Made by a program: the position numbers and the translations under genes. Positions 25,899 through 34,754 of a DNA stretch of 64,000 nucleotides are shown piece after piece; position 1 is the stretch's first letter; the number at the start of each line of letters is the position of its first letter. The notes beneath the pieces are model-generated. The model saw only the letters and a list, made by a program, of their open reading frames with translations, was not told where the DNA came from and did no database searches. Source of the stretch: Desulfuromonadales bacterium (lineage in GTDB: Bacteria > Desulfobacterota > Desulfuromonadia > Desulfuromonadales > BM103); contig JAMONP010000044.1 of the NCBI GenBank assembly GCA_027065695.1, positions 40,193-104,192 on the forward strand. Direction: 5' to 3'.

Positions 25899-27110
25899 AT
25901 GAGCGAAAAAAACAATAAGGGAATTTCCAGACGCGATTTTGTTATCAAAGGCTCGGTCGCTACTGCCGGTCTGGCCGCAGCTTCCGTGTTGGGACCGGCA
26001 CAGTTTGCTATTGGTGCCCAGGCCAAGGTCAAGGTCGGTATTCTGCTGCCTTACACCGGCACCTATGCCAAGCTGGGTACGAACATCAGAAACGCTATGA
26101 TGTTGCGTTTCTCTGAGGCTGGCAATAAACTCGGTGGTCGATCGATAGAGTTTGTCGATATCGACAGTGAAGCCAAGCCGGCCAAAGCGCAACAACTGAC
26201 CAATAAGCTGATCAAAAAGGAAAATGTAGATTTTCTGGTTGGCCCGGTACATTCAGTGGTCGGCATGGCCATGGCCAAGATAGCCAGAGGGAATGGCCCG
26301 ATAACGGTCATTCCCAACGCAGGTGCCAACCAGTTGACCGGTTCACTTTGCGCTCCCAACATCTTCCGTACCTCTTTTTCGAGCTACCAGATGGGTTATC
26401 CAGGTGGTCCGGCAATGATTGAAGATGGCCATAAGCGGGTGGTGTTGATGTACTGGAACTACGGTTTCGGTAAGCAGGTTGCTGCAGCGTTTAAAGAATC
26501 ATTTCTGCCGGCCGGAGGCACCATTGTCAAGGAGATTCCCACTCCGTTCCCTAAGGTGGATTTCCAGGCTTACCTGACTGAACTGGCGGCGCTTAAGCCT
26601 GATGCCGTCTACACCTTTTACGCCGGTGGCGGGGCCGTTAAATTTGTTAAGGATTTTGCTGCTGCCGGATTGAAGAACTCCATCAAGCTTTATGGCGCAG
26701 GCTTTTTGACCGAAGGGCTGGGCAAAGCGCAAGGCAATGCCGCAGAAGGTGTGCGCACGATCCTGCATTATGCAGATACCCTGGACAATCCGGCCAACCA
26801 TCGATTCCGTGCCGCTTTCAAGTCAAGCACGGGAGCTGAGGCTGATGTCTATGCGGTGCAGGGCTACGATGCCGGTGAACTGATCCTGAGGGGGATGAAC
26901 GCGGTGAAGGGCGACACCGGGGCCCGCGCAGAGATGATCCGTGCCATGGAAACAGCCGAAATTGACAGTCCGCGCGGCAAGTTGCGCTTTTCCAAGTCCC
27001 ACAATCCGATCCATGATATTTATCTGCGCGAGGTAGTCATGGGTAAGAATCAAGTTGTTCGGGTGGCCGCCAAAGCTCAGGACGATCCAGCTGAAGGCTG
27101 CTCAATGTAG
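25899..27110 (+). CDS. ABC transporter substrate-binding protein (LivK type), Tat signal
   Basis: 403 residues with an N-terminal twin-arginine signal (SRRDFVIKG, residues 10-18) and a hydrophobic stretch ending AIGA, so it should be folded before export to the periplasm. The mature part is a periplasmic-binding protein type I fold (KVGILLPYTGTYAKLG, VDFLVGPVHSVVGMAMA). Related proteins next to benzoate-CoA ligases bind aromatic acids. Location between the ligase and the matching permease and ATPase genes supports benzoate or another aromatic carboxylate as ligand. GGAGG precedes the start. Confidence 0.9.
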   Translation: MSEKNNKGISRRDFVIKGSVATAGLAAASVLGPAQFAIGAQAKVKVGILLPYTGTYAKLGTNIRNAMMLRFSEAGNKLGGRSIEFVDIDSEAKPAKAQQLTNKLIKKENVDFLVGPVHSVVGMAMAKIARGNGPITVIPNAGANQLTGSLCAPNIFRTSFSSYQMGYPGGPAMIEDGHKRVVLMYWNYGFGKQVAAAFKESFLPAGGTIVKEIPTPFPKVDFQAYLTELAALKPDAVYTFYAGGGAVKFVKDFAAAGLKNSIKLYGAGFLTEGLGKAQGNAAEGVRTILHYADTLDNPANHRFRAAFKSSTGAEADVYAVQGYDAGELILRGMNAVKGDTGARAEMIRAMETAEIDSPRGKLRFSKSHNPIHDIYLREVVMGKNQVVRVAAKAQDDPAEGCSM

Positions 27111-27120
27111 ACTCCTATCC

Positions 27121-27159
27121 ACACATCCCGGCGCTTTGCGCCGGGATGCCGGGATGTGT
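27121..27159 (+). promoter_or_regulatory. alternative hairpins between binding-protein and permease genes
   Basis: CATCCCGGCGC (27124-27134) pairs with GCGCCGGGATG (27138-27148). The overlapping ACACATCCCGGC (27121-27132) pairs perfectly with GCCGGGATGTGT (27148-27159). The two folds exclude each other. No T-tract follows. The likely role is partial termination or protection of the binding-protein mRNA. Confidence 0.6.
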
Positions 27160-27185
27160 ACCGAGCTATTCGAGATGAGTCAAAA

Positions 27186-28055
27186 ATGGAATTATCTTTC
27201 TACCTGGTCCAACTCCTTAACGCCGTTCAATACGGTTTTCTTCTGTTCCTTGTAGCCAGTGGTCTGACTCTGCTGTTCGGAATCATGGGGATCATCAACC
27301 TCGCCCATGGCTCTTTCTATATGCTCGGATCCTATCTGGCCTACTGGTTGACTGATGTGACCGGCAATCTCTGGTTAGGTATTCTGCTCGGACTGCCCAT
27401 TGCCATGATGGTGGGTTATATAGTGGAACGGTTTGCCATCTCTTTCCTCTATAAGCGGGATCATCTCTATCAGGTTCTGTTGACCTTTGCCCTGATTCTC
27501 ATCTTCAATGAACTGCAACAGATTCTCTGGGGAACAGATGTTCACAGTGTGCCTATCCCTTCAATTTTGGCCGGATCATTTCAACTCACCGAGAACCAGA
27601 GCTATCCTGTCTATCGTCTGTTCATCTCAGCAGCCTGCATTGCCGTAGCCTGCGGCATGTACTGGGTCATTCAAAAAACTAGACTGGGGATGATAATCCG
27701 GGCTGGGGCCAGTAACCGTGAGATGGTGCAGGCCCTAGGTATCAATGTGAACCGATTGTTTGCCTTCGTCTTCAGCATGGGAGTGGCCCTGGCGGGCTTT
27801 GCCGGGATGCTGGCGGCACCGGTTGATTCAGTTTACCCCGGCATGGGAGAGAATGTACTCATCATCTCTTTTGTGGTGGTGGTGATCGGCGGTACTGGCT
27901 CCATTAAGGGGGCTTTTGTCGGTGCCATGCTGATTGGCTTGGTGAGTACTTTTGGCAAGGTTTTGTTGCCGGAAATGGCCAGCATCATGGTCTACGCGCT
28001 GATGGCGGTTATTTTGATGTGGCGGCCTCAGGGGCTGTTCGGAAGGGCCGCCTGA
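27186..28055 (+). CDS. livH: branched-chain-type ABC permease (LivH family)
   Basis: 289 residues from the ATG at 27186. An in-frame GTG at 27156 overlaps the hairpin and is less likely. Eight or so hydrophobic helices and the LivH pattern GIMGIINLAHGSFYMLGSY near the N-terminus are visible, and the late VVVVIGGTGSIKGAFVGAMLIG segment contacts the ATPase. It forms the inner-membrane channel with the LivM partner, whose start lies two bases after this stop. The context indicates uptake of aromatic acids. Confidence 0.92.
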   Translation: MELSFYLVQLLNAVQYGFLLFLVASGLTLLFGIMGIINLAHGSFYMLGSYLAYWLTDVTGNLWLGILLGLPIAMMVGYIVERFAISFLYKRDHLYQVLLTFALILIFNELQQILWGTDVHSVPIPSILAGSFQLTENQSYPVYRLFISAACIAVACGMYWVIQKTRLGMIIRAGASNREMVQALGINVNRLFAFVFSMGVALAGFAGMLAAPVDSVYPGMGENVLIISFVVVVIGGTGSIKGAFVGAMLIGLVSTFGKVLLPEMASIMVYALMAVILMWRPQGLFGRAA

Positions 28056-28056
28056 G

Positions 28057-29064
28057 ATGTCATCACTGACCCGTTCTCTGCCGTTAGTTGTCGCATTGTT
28101 GACCCTTTTGCTGTTCCCGCTGTTCGGTTCAAGTTTTTATGTCGGGTTGGTAACCCGCATCATCATCATTGCCATTTTTGCCATGAGTCTGGATCTGCTG
28201 ATCGGCTATACCGGCCTGGTCAGTTTCGGACACGCTGCGTTTTTCGGCATAGGTGGTTATGCTCTGGCAATCGCATTTCAGGACGCTTCTGTGATCCCAC
28301 TTTGGCAGGCCTTGCCACTTTCTCTGCTTGCGGCTGGCCTGGCCGCCCTGGTGATCGGCTGGATCAGTATTCGCACCAGTGGTATCTATTTCATCATGAT
28401 TACCCTGGCCCTTTCCCAGATGTTTTTCTACTATTTCTTTGAGTCGCCCCGCTATGGTGGTGATGACGGTATCTTCCTGTTTCTCAAACCTGTGCTGATG
28501 ATAGGTTCAGAGGATATTCTGAACCTTGATAACGAGAATAACTTCTATTATTTCGCGTTGAGTAGTCTGGTGCTTACTTACCTGTTTCTGGTGATGATCC
28601 TGCAAGCCCCTTTCGGCAAGGTGATCAAGGCAATAAAGGCCAATGAGCATAGAGTACGTGCTCTGGGTTATTCTACCAACGGCTATAAACTTGTGAGTTT
28701 TGTGCTTGCCGGGACTCTGGCCGGGTTGGCCGGATTCCTGGAGGGCGCTCATACCGGCTACATCAATCCGGCCTATATGAGCTGGCACGAGTCTGGAGTC
28801 GCTATCGCTATAGTTATTCTGGGAGGTGTGGGGACACTTTACGGTCCCATAGTCGGTGCCTTTATTATCGTCTTGCTGCAGAATTTTCTCCCCGAACTGA
28901 CTGAGCATTGGCAGCTGTTGCTAGGAGGTATCGTAATTTCTGTAGTGTTGTTCCTGCCTCGTGGAGCAACCAGTTTATTCCCTCGACTGCTCTCTCTTAT
29001 CCGCACGGAGAAGGGCGTTCCTTTGTCACAGGAAGAAAGCACAAAGGTGGATACCGATGGCTGA
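28057..29064 (+). CDS. livM: branched-chain-type ABC permease (LivM family)
   Basis: 335 residues, polytopic, with the LivM pattern SLDLLIGYTGLVSFGHAAFFGIGGYA and the late VAIVILGGVGTLYGPIVGAFI segment. It is the second membrane subunit of the importer begun at 25899. Its 3' end overlaps the start of the ATPase gene at 29057 by 8 bases, which suggests translational coupling. Confidence 0.92.
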   Translation: MSSLTRSLPLVVALLTLLLFPLFGSSFYVGLVTRIIIIAIFAMSLDLLIGYTGLVSFGHAAFFGIGGYALAIAFQDASVIPLWQALPLSLLAAGLAALVIGWISIRTSGIYFIMITLALSQMFFYYFFESPRYGGDDGIFLFLKPVLMIGSEDILNLDNENNFYYFALSSLVLTYLFLVMILQAPFGKVIKAIKANEHRVRALGYSTNGYKLVSFVLAGTLAGLAGFLEGAHTGYINPAYMSWHESGVAIAIVILGGVGTLYGPIVGAFIIVLLQNFLPELTEHWQLLLGGIVISVVLFLPRGATSLFPRLLSLIRTEKGVPLSQEESTKVDTDG

Positions 29065-29812
29065 TGCGATTTTGCGAATTGATCGATTGAGCAAGTGCTT
29101 CGGTGGGCTGATCGCGACCAATAATGTTACATTGGAATTTGAGCGCGGCCAGGTACACGCCATTATTGGTCCTAACGGTGCCGGTAAAACCACCCTGATC
29201 AACCTGTTGTCAGGTGATCTTTCACCTAATGATGGTGTTATTCTCTTCAATGGCCGAAATATCACCCGTCTGCCGCCGCATAAAATTTCCCAGATGGGGA
29301 TTGGCCGCAGTTACCAGAAGACCAATATCTTTGCTGAATTTACCTGTTTTGAGAATTGTTGGGTTGCTGCCCAGTCGCGCCTCAAAAGCTCGATGCGCTT
29401 TTTTCGTCCTGCCCGACACTTGCAGGCTGTACAGGAGCGGGCGGAAAGGGCGCTGGGTCTCTGTGGCCTCAAGCCGCGCCGTGACATCCAGGCCTCGGCA
29501 ATGAGCTATGGCGAACAGCGACAACTGGAGATCGGTATGATGCTGGCGACTGAGCCGGAACTGCTGCTGCTCGACGAACCTCTGGCCGGGATGGGGAGGG
29601 AGGAGTCCTTACAGGTGATAGAGTTGTTACGTCGCCTGGCCAAGGAGCATACCCTGATCCTGATCGAACACGATATGGACGCCGTTTTTGCAATTGCTGA
29701 CCAGCTCACCGTGATGGTTAATGGCCGGGTTCTGGAAACCGGGACGGTCGAGCAGATCCGTAGCAGCCAGGCGGTGCAAGAGGCTTATCTAGGTGTGGAG
29801 GAGGCGGTTTGA
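29057..29812 (+). CDS. livG: branched-chain-type ABC ATPase (LivG family)
   Basis: 251 residues from the ATG at 29057, where the ABC fold begins; an open frame continues upstream inside livM and is not used. Walker A is GPNGAGKTTL, signature SYGEQRQLEIG (S-Y-G-E-Q instead of LSGGQ, usual for LivG), Walker B LLLLDEPLAGM, and the His switch IEHDMD. It powers the aromatic-acid importer with the LivF partner. Confidence 0.93.
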   Translation: MADAILRIDRLSKCFGGLIATNNVTLEFERGQVHAIIGPNGAGKTTLINLLSGDLSPNDGVILFNGRNITRLPPHKISQMGIGRSYQKTNIFAEFTCFENCWVAAQSRLKSSMRFFRPARHLQAVQERAERALGLCGLKPRRDIQASAMSYGEQRQLEIGMMLATEPELLLLDEPLAGMGREESLQVIELLRRLAKEHTLILIEHDMDAVFAIADQLTVMVNGRVLETGTVEQIRSSQAVQEAYLGVEEAV

Positions 29813-30537
29813 TGGCACGGCAAGCGGATGGCCCGATCATCGAGGCACATGATCTGCATACCTATTATGGCGCCAGTCATATCCTGCACGGCATTAGCCT
29901 CGTCATAAGACCTGGGGAGACGCTGAGCCTGATGGGTCGTAACGGCATGGGTAAGACGACCCTGCTGCGCTCCTTGCTGGGGTTGACTCCGCCACGTCGG
30001 GGCACGGTGAAGGTCTATGGCCGGGACATGACCGGAGCACCCCCGGAGAAGATCGTGCGCCAGGGTATTGCCTTTGTGCCTGAGGATCGTGGCATTTTCC
30101 CCAATCTGACCGTAAGAGAAAATCTCGTGATGGCCGCCAGGCCAGGACCCGACGGCCGCAAGGATTGGGATCTGACACGAGTGCTCGATACCTTTCCCCG
30201 CCTGGCGCAGCGTATGACCAACATGGGCAACCACCTTTCAGGTGGGGAGCAACAGATGCTTACCGTTGGCCGGGCACTGATGACCAATCCCGACCTGCTG
30301 ATTCTTGATGAGGCCACCGAGGGACTGGCACCACTGATCCGCAAAGAAATCTGGTCGGTGGTCCGTCAGATCAAAGAGAGCGGTATTGCCGCAGTGATAG
30401 TTGACAAGGATATCAAGGCGCTACTTGAACTGGCTGATCGAAATATTATTATCAGCAAGGGGCAGATTGTCTATGAAGGAAGCTCGGAGGACTTGGCCGC
30501 CAATCCTGAGACCCACATCCGGTATTTGGGTGTTTAG
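29812..30537 (+). CDS. livF: branched-chain-type ABC ATPase (LivF family)
   Basis: 241 residues; the ATG at 29812 overlaps the livG stop (TGATG). Walker A is GRNGMGKTTLL, signature LSGGEQQML, and Walker B LLILDEATEGLAP, the LivF form. One oddity is that the switch segment reads VDKDIKAL, so the usual switch His (normally VEQN or IEHD) is replaced by Lys. It is the last transporter gene of this set. Confidence 0.92.
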   Translation: MARQADGPIIEAHDLHTYYGASHILHGISLVIRPGETLSLMGRNGMGKTTLLRSLLGLTPPRRGTVKVYGRDMTGAPPEKIVRQGIAFVPEDRGIFPNLTVRENLVMAARPGPDGRKDWDLTRVLDTFPRLAQRMTNMGNHLSGGEQQMLTVGRALMTNPDLLILDEATEGLAPLIRKEIWSVVRQIKESGIAAVIVDKDIKALLELADRNIIISKGQIVYEGSSEDLAANPETHIRYLGV

Positions 30538-30574
30538 GACAGGCTCCTAGGACAGAGCCGGGAGGAGAATCGCT

Positions 30575-31375
30575 ATGTCCATGAAAGAAATTCTGGTTCA
30601 TCTCGATGATACCGATCGTTGCCTGACCAGACTTGATGTGGCCATTTCTCTGGCCCTCAGACACCAGGCTCATCTAACCGGAGTTTATGCAACCCCCCCG
30701 CCTTATTATGCTGTCCACTGGGTCGACCCGCCTCCAGAGGTAGTCGAGACAGAGATCCGTTTCAAGCAGATGGCGGCCACAGTCGGGATTGCAAACGACT
30801 GGATCTGCACCGATGCGCCAGGCTTGGTTGCCAGCGTCAGCGAGAGACTGATTGCCCAGGCGTTTTTTGCCGACCTGGTGATTGTAGACCAGGCAGATCA
30901 ACGCGCCAGTGGCTCCAGGACGACTTTCGATCTGCCCGAACGATTGGTCCTCGGGATTGGCCGCCCGGTGCTGGTTCTCCCCAGGTTTGGGGAATTTAAG
31001 ACCGTTGGTCAAAAGATCATGTTTGCATGGCGAGGCGGGAAGGCGTCATCTCGTGGCCTCAATGATGCTATACACTTCCTGGAGGAGGCCAGGGAAGTCA
31101 ATCTCCTGATGGTGAACCCCGGGGAGAATTTCGAAACCCAGGCTGATAAAATCTGTACTTATATGAGCCATCATGGAGTCACCGCCTCTGTTGACAGGCT
31201 GTCAGTTGAGGATGTTCAAGCCGGAGATGTTTTGCTCAACCAAGCCTGCGATATGGGCATTGATCTGGTGGTTCTTGGGGTAGTTGCTCACAGGCGGTTA
31301 GGGAAAACAGGCCTGGGACCAGTCGGCAAACATTTTCTTGAGCACATGACTATCCCGGTACTGATGGCTCGATGA
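30575..31375 (+). CDS. tandem universal stress protein (UspA family)
   Basis: 266 residues (ATG at 30575, GGAGG upstream) made of two UspA-like domains. The first begins KEILVHLDDTDRC and the second KIMFAWRGGKASSRGLNDAIHF near residue 147, ending GVVAHRRLGKTGLGPVGKHFLEHMTIPVLM, which contains the G-x2-G-x9-G nucleotide-binding pattern. Such proteins respond to stress or energy state by unknown means. The gene lies between the benzoate importer and the moxR-coxE pair. Confidence 0.85.
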   Translation: MSMKEILVHLDDTDRCLTRLDVAISLALRHQAHLTGVYATPPPYYAVHWVDPPPEVVETEIRFKQMAATVGIANDWICTDAPGLVASVSERLIAQAFFADLVIVDQADQRASGSRTTFDLPERLVLGIGRPVLVLPRFGEFKTVGQKIMFAWRGGKASSRGLNDAIHFLEEAREVNLLMVNPGENFETQADKICTYMSHHGVTASVDRLSVEDVQAGDVLLNQACDMGIDLVVLGVVAHRRLGKTGLGPVGKHFLEHMTIPVLMAR

Positions 31376-31424
31376 TACAAAGAATGCAGAGTAAAACAAA
31401 AAACCAAAGTGATGTGGAGGTCAG

Positions 31425-31529
31425 ATGATTGAGGTTGATTGTGCGATGACGGAGGGTTATCGTATTGAGATTACCCATATTGATGAAGATTGCCATTTGC
31501 AAATCCTTGCCGAAACAGGGAAGACTTAA
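31425..31529 (+). CDS. small ORF, 34 residues, unknown
   Basis: An ATG with GGAGG five bases upstream opens a 34-codon frame ending TAA at 31527-31529, just before moxR. The peptide begins MIEVDCAMTEGYRIEI, is acidic, and contains Cys6 and Cys23. I do not recognise it. The strong ribosome-binding site argues for translation, perhaps as a leader coupling usp and moxR expression. Confidence 0.4.
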   Translation: MIEVDCAMTEGYRIEITHIDEDCHLQILAETGKT

Positions 31530-31543
31530 ATAGAGAGATGATC

Positions 31544-32386
31544 ATGAAATTTACCGGAACCGATACTTACGTAGCAACAGACGACCTCAACCTGGCGGTG
31601 AACGCCGCTATCACTCTGGGGCGACCTCTGCTGATCAAGGGGGAGCCGGGCACCGGCAAGACCTTGCTGGCAGAGGAGGTCGCTCGATCTTTGGGGATGC
31701 CGCTTTATCAGTGGCATATCAAATCGACCACCAAGGCTAATCAGGGCCTGTATGAGTATGATGCTGTTTCCCGTCTGCGTGATTCGCAACTCGGCGATGA
31801 GCGGGTGCATGAGATCGGTAACTACATCGTTAAAGGGAAGCTTTGGGAGGCTTTTGATTCTGAGCAGCGTGCGGTATTGCTGATAGACGAAATTGACAAG
31901 GCTGACATCGAGTTTCCTAACGATCTGTTACAGGAACTCGACCGCATGGAATTTTATGTCTACGAGACTCGTCAGCTTGTCAAGGCCAAGCACCGGCCGG
32001 TGATCATTATAACCAGTAACAACGAGAAGGAGTTGCCCGACGCTTTTTTACGGCGCTGCTTTTTCCATTATATTCGTTTCCCCGAAGCTGAAACCATGGC
32101 ACAGATCGTCGAAGTTCACTATCCGGGGATCAAACAGTCATTGCTTAAAAGCGCCCTGGAAACTTTTTTTGGGATGCGTGAGGTGCCCGGCTTGAAGAAG
32201 AAGCCCTCCACCTCCGAGCTCCTCGACTGGCTCAAGTTGCTTGTAGCTGAGGAGATTCCTCCTGAAGCTCTGCACAGCAAGCAGCCTGGCAAGTCGATTC
32301 CGCCTTTGCATGGTGCGCTGCTGAAGAATGAACAGGATGTAGGGCTTTTTGAGCGATTGGTCGGTATGTCGCGTCGTGGCCGATAA
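31544..32386 (+). CDS. MoxR-family AAA+ ATPase
   Basis: About 280 residues (an ATG at 31538 is an alternative start). Walker A is GEPGTGKT at 33-40, Walker B AVLLIDEIDKAD near 107-118, sensor IITSNNEKELPDAFLRRC near 155. MoxR proteins act with a VWA-domain partner as metal-centre or complex-assembly chaperones (NorQ-NorD, CbbQ-CbbO; BssE in benzylsuccinate synthase clusters). The partner gene follows 11 bases later. The client in this operon could be the Bam reductase, but this is inference. Confidence 0.9.
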   Translation: MKFTGTDTYVATDDLNLAVNAAITLGRPLLIKGEPGTGKTLLAEEVARSLGMPLYQWHIKSTTKANQGLYEYDAVSRLRDSQLGDERVHEIGNYIVKGKLWEAFDSEQRAVLLIDEIDKADIEFPNDLLQELDRMEFYVYETRQLVKAKHRPVIIITSNNEKELPDAFLRRCFFHYIRFPEAETMAQIVEVHYPGIKQSLLKSALETFFGMREVPGLKKKPSTSELLDWLKLLVAEEIPPEALHSKQPGKSIPPLHGALLKNEQDVGLFERLVGMSRRGR

Positions 32387-32397
32387 ACACTGAACTT

Positions 32398-33585
32398 ATG
32401 CTTGTCGATTTCTTTCTACAACTGAAACAGGCCAAAGTCCCGGTGACTATCCGTGAGTATCTGAGCCTGCTTGAAGCGCTCGATCAACAAGTGGTCTGGG
32501 GCAGTGTTGAGGACTTCTATTATCTGGCACGTCTCTGCCTGGTTAAAGATGAAACTCACTTTGACAAGTTCGATCGGGTTTTCGCCCAGTATTTTGAGGG
32601 TATCAGCGACCTTGGTGAAGAGGTTAAGGCGCAGATCCCCGAGGAATGGCTGCGTAAACTTACTGAGCTGGTTCTTTCTGACGCTGAAAAAGCCGAGATC
32701 GAGGCGCTTGGCGGCTTCGAGAAGTTGATGAAAACGCTGAAAAAGCGTCTTGCTGAGCAAAAAAAACGCCATCAGGGTGGTGGCAAGTGGATCGGCACAG
32801 GTGGCCGTTCACCCTTCGGTGCTTACGGTTACAATCCGGAAGGGATACGCATCGGCCAGGATGGCTCCCGACATCGTCGTGCAGTCAAGGTTTGGGACCG
32901 GCGCGAATTCAAAAACCTTGATGGCTCAGTGGAACTGGGAACTCGCAACATCAAGGTTGCCTTGCGGCGGTTGCGACATTTCGCCCGCGAAGGCGCACCT
33001 GAAGTTCTTGATATGCCCGGCACCATTCGTGCCACTGCCAACAACGCCGGTTACCTTGATCTGCAACTGGTTCCCAAGCTGCATAACAAGATAAAGGTGC
33101 TGCTTTTCTTTGATGTCGGTGGCTCCATGGATGAGCATATCAAGGTCTGTGAAGAGCTTTTCTCTGCAGCAAGAGTCGAATTCAAGTATCTGGAATTCTT
33201 TTACTTTCATAACTTTGTCTACGAGAGCGTCTGGCGCGATAACCAACGTTACCGCGCCGAGAGAATAAATCTCTGGGATCTGATCAACACTTACGGGCCA
33301 GATTATAAGCTGATTTTTGTCGGTGACGCCGCCATGAGCCCCTACGAAATTTCCATGGTCGGTGGCAGTGTTGAACATTATAATGATGAGGCGGGCTACG
33401 TCTGGCATCAGCGCCTGCTCGATACCTATAAGGATGCCATCTGGCTTAATCCGACACCGCAGGGTTGGTGGAACTTCACCCAATCGGTCGGCATGGTTCA
33501 GCAACTTATGGAAAAGCGTATGTTTCCCCTGACTCTTGAGGGGTTGGAGTCTGGGATCCGTATGCTGAGTAAAGTGACTGGTTGA
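32398..33585 (+). CDS. CoxE-type VWA-domain protein
   Basis: 395 residues. The C-terminal half is a von Willebrand A domain whose metal site (MIDAS) reads DVGGS near residue 239. The N-terminal part (VDFFLQLKQAKVPVTIREYLSLLEAL) is typical of the CoxE family, and the middle holds a conserved GTGGRSPFGAYGYNPEGIRIG segment. Partner of the MoxR ATPase just upstream, presumably an assembly or activation chaperone. Confidence 0.9.
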   Translation: MLVDFFLQLKQAKVPVTIREYLSLLEALDQQVVWGSVEDFYYLARLCLVKDETHFDKFDRVFAQYFEGISDLGEEVKAQIPEEWLRKLTELVLSDAEKAEIEALGGFEKLMKTLKKRLAEQKKRHQGGGKWIGTGGRSPFGAYGYNPEGIRIGQDGSRHRRAVKVWDRREFKNLDGSVELGTRNIKVALRRLRHFAREGAPEVLDMPGTIRATANNAGYLDLQLVPKLHNKIKVLLFFDVGGSMDEHIKVCEELFSAARVEFKYLEFFYFHNFVYESVWRDNQRYRAERINLWDLINTYGPDYKLIFVGDAAMSPYEISMVGGSVEHYNDEAGYVWHQRLLDTYKDAIWLNPTPQGWWNFTQSVGMVQQLMEKRMFPLTLEGLESGIRMLSKVTG

Positions 33586-33742
33586 ATTATAATTGAGGTG
33601 CCCTGAGAATTTCGTTTTGCAGTCGAACTGCGTACTTCAAAACCATCTGAGAGGATAAATAAAGCCCCATCATCTTTGACCTGGACTCCTGACTGGTGTA
33701 ACATTTTAGAGTCTTAATTTATAAAGCTCATGGAGGTTTCCA

Positions 33743-34117
33743 ATGATGTCAAATTTAGAAAAACCGACAACTGAACAATCAAGAGAGCGCTTTAAGGCTG
33801 AGTTGCGTGTCTACTACGGTCCATCTCAAGAAATGCTGCTTCATGGATTTAGTGTTGACATGAGTAGCGGCGGACTTTTTCTCAAAACAGAAATGCCATT
33901 TTCTCTTAATGACAGACTCGTGTTGAGTTTTACCCTGCCGGATGTGAACAAAATAGTGAACTGCAGGGCAAAGGTAGCCTGGGTGAACTTGAAAAATGAA
34001 CCAAAGAAGCCTGAGCTTCCTCCAGGGGTAGGGCTCCAGTTTGTAGATCCCTCTACAGAATACCTGGAGTCAATTCAAAGTCTTTTGAAGCATAATGGAG
34101 TAGAGACCGTTAGTTAG
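33743..34117 (+). CDS. PilZ-domain protein
   Basis: 124 residues. The PilZ core has the first motif only loosely kept (RERFKAELRV) but a good second motif DMSSGGLFLKTE. This suggests possible cyclic-di-GMP binding with a weak RxxxR box. GGAGG lies upstream of the ATG; a second ATG three bases later is equally possible. It stands apart from the metabolic genes and may form a pair with the following membrane protein. Confidence 0.8.
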   Translation: MMSNLEKPTTEQSRERFKAELRVYYGPSQEMLLHGFSVDMSSGGLFLKTEMPFSLNDRLVLSFTLPDVNKIVNCRAKVAWVNLKNEPKKPELPPGVGLQFVDPSTEYLESIQSLLKHNGVETVS

Positions 34118-34132
34118 TCCTTGAGGCGACCA

Positions 34133-34537
34133 ATGCAGGAAGAAACTGAAAACGGTTGTGAAGGCAGCACAGAAATGGGGCGTATTGGTTATCGCCCCTA
34201 CTGGGTTCTCAGTCTCTCCATTTTGATCAGGGCGGTACACCAGATTGGGGCGGCGGTCTTTCTTGCGGCCTACCTTCTCGATATCATTCCCGGGCCGCCA
34301 GAGGTCTATGTGGTCATTGCTTTTCTAAGTGGTGGCTTGCTCATTTTTACTGAATGGATGCGACATCGCCAGATTTTCAGGGAGCTGTCCGGGGCGATCA
34401 CTATGGTGAAGCTTATTCTTCTAGGAGCAGCTTATCATGGTTTCCTCCCTCCACTGGGAACAGTACTGCTGGTGTTCTTAATCGCCTCGGTCGGGTCTCA
34501 TGCGCCGAAGAAGGTGCGGCATAGACTCCTCTATTAG
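34133..34537 (+). CDS. hypothetical membrane protein, about 134 residues
   Basis: The start is uncertain: ATG 34133 is preferred, with TTG 34121 and ATG 34175 as alternatives. Four hydrophobic segments are visible (WVLSLSILIRAVHQIGAAVFLA, VYVVIAFLSGGLLIF, ITMVKLILLGAAYHGF, VLLVFLIASVGS). No catalytic motif was recognised. Located 15 bases after the PilZ gene. Confidence 0.6.
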   Translation: MQEETENGCEGSTEMGRIGYRPYWVLSLSILIRAVHQIGAAVFLAAYLLDIIPGPPEVYVVIAFLSGGLLIFTEWMRHRQIFRELSGAITMVKLILLGAAYHGFLPPLGTVLLVFLIASVGSHAPKKVRHRLLY

Positions 34538-34754
34538 GCTTCGACCAAAATGGCTCCACACTGTCCTTGATGCTACCTGCGTCTCTCCGCAACACCATCA
34601 AAAAGAAATTCATCCGGTCCAATTACGGTATCAACGACAGGGCTATTCATGGTTCAGCAGTTCCACTCTACGGAATTGAATTCCAAAAAAGTGTTGACTA
34701 GTCGCTTTTACCTATGTAAACATGTAATTAACATTTAAAAAGGAACGACAGTCC

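Noticed and set aside
25821..26252. - strand open frame of 143 codons across the start of the binding-protein gene
   Set aside because: It overlaps the Tat signal and fold of a clearly real gene and has no motif of its own.
34694..34722. TTGACT followed by TAAACA as a sigma-70 promoter for the IclR gene
   Set aside because: The -35 box is good but no convincing -10 hexamer stands at the right spacing; too weak to list.
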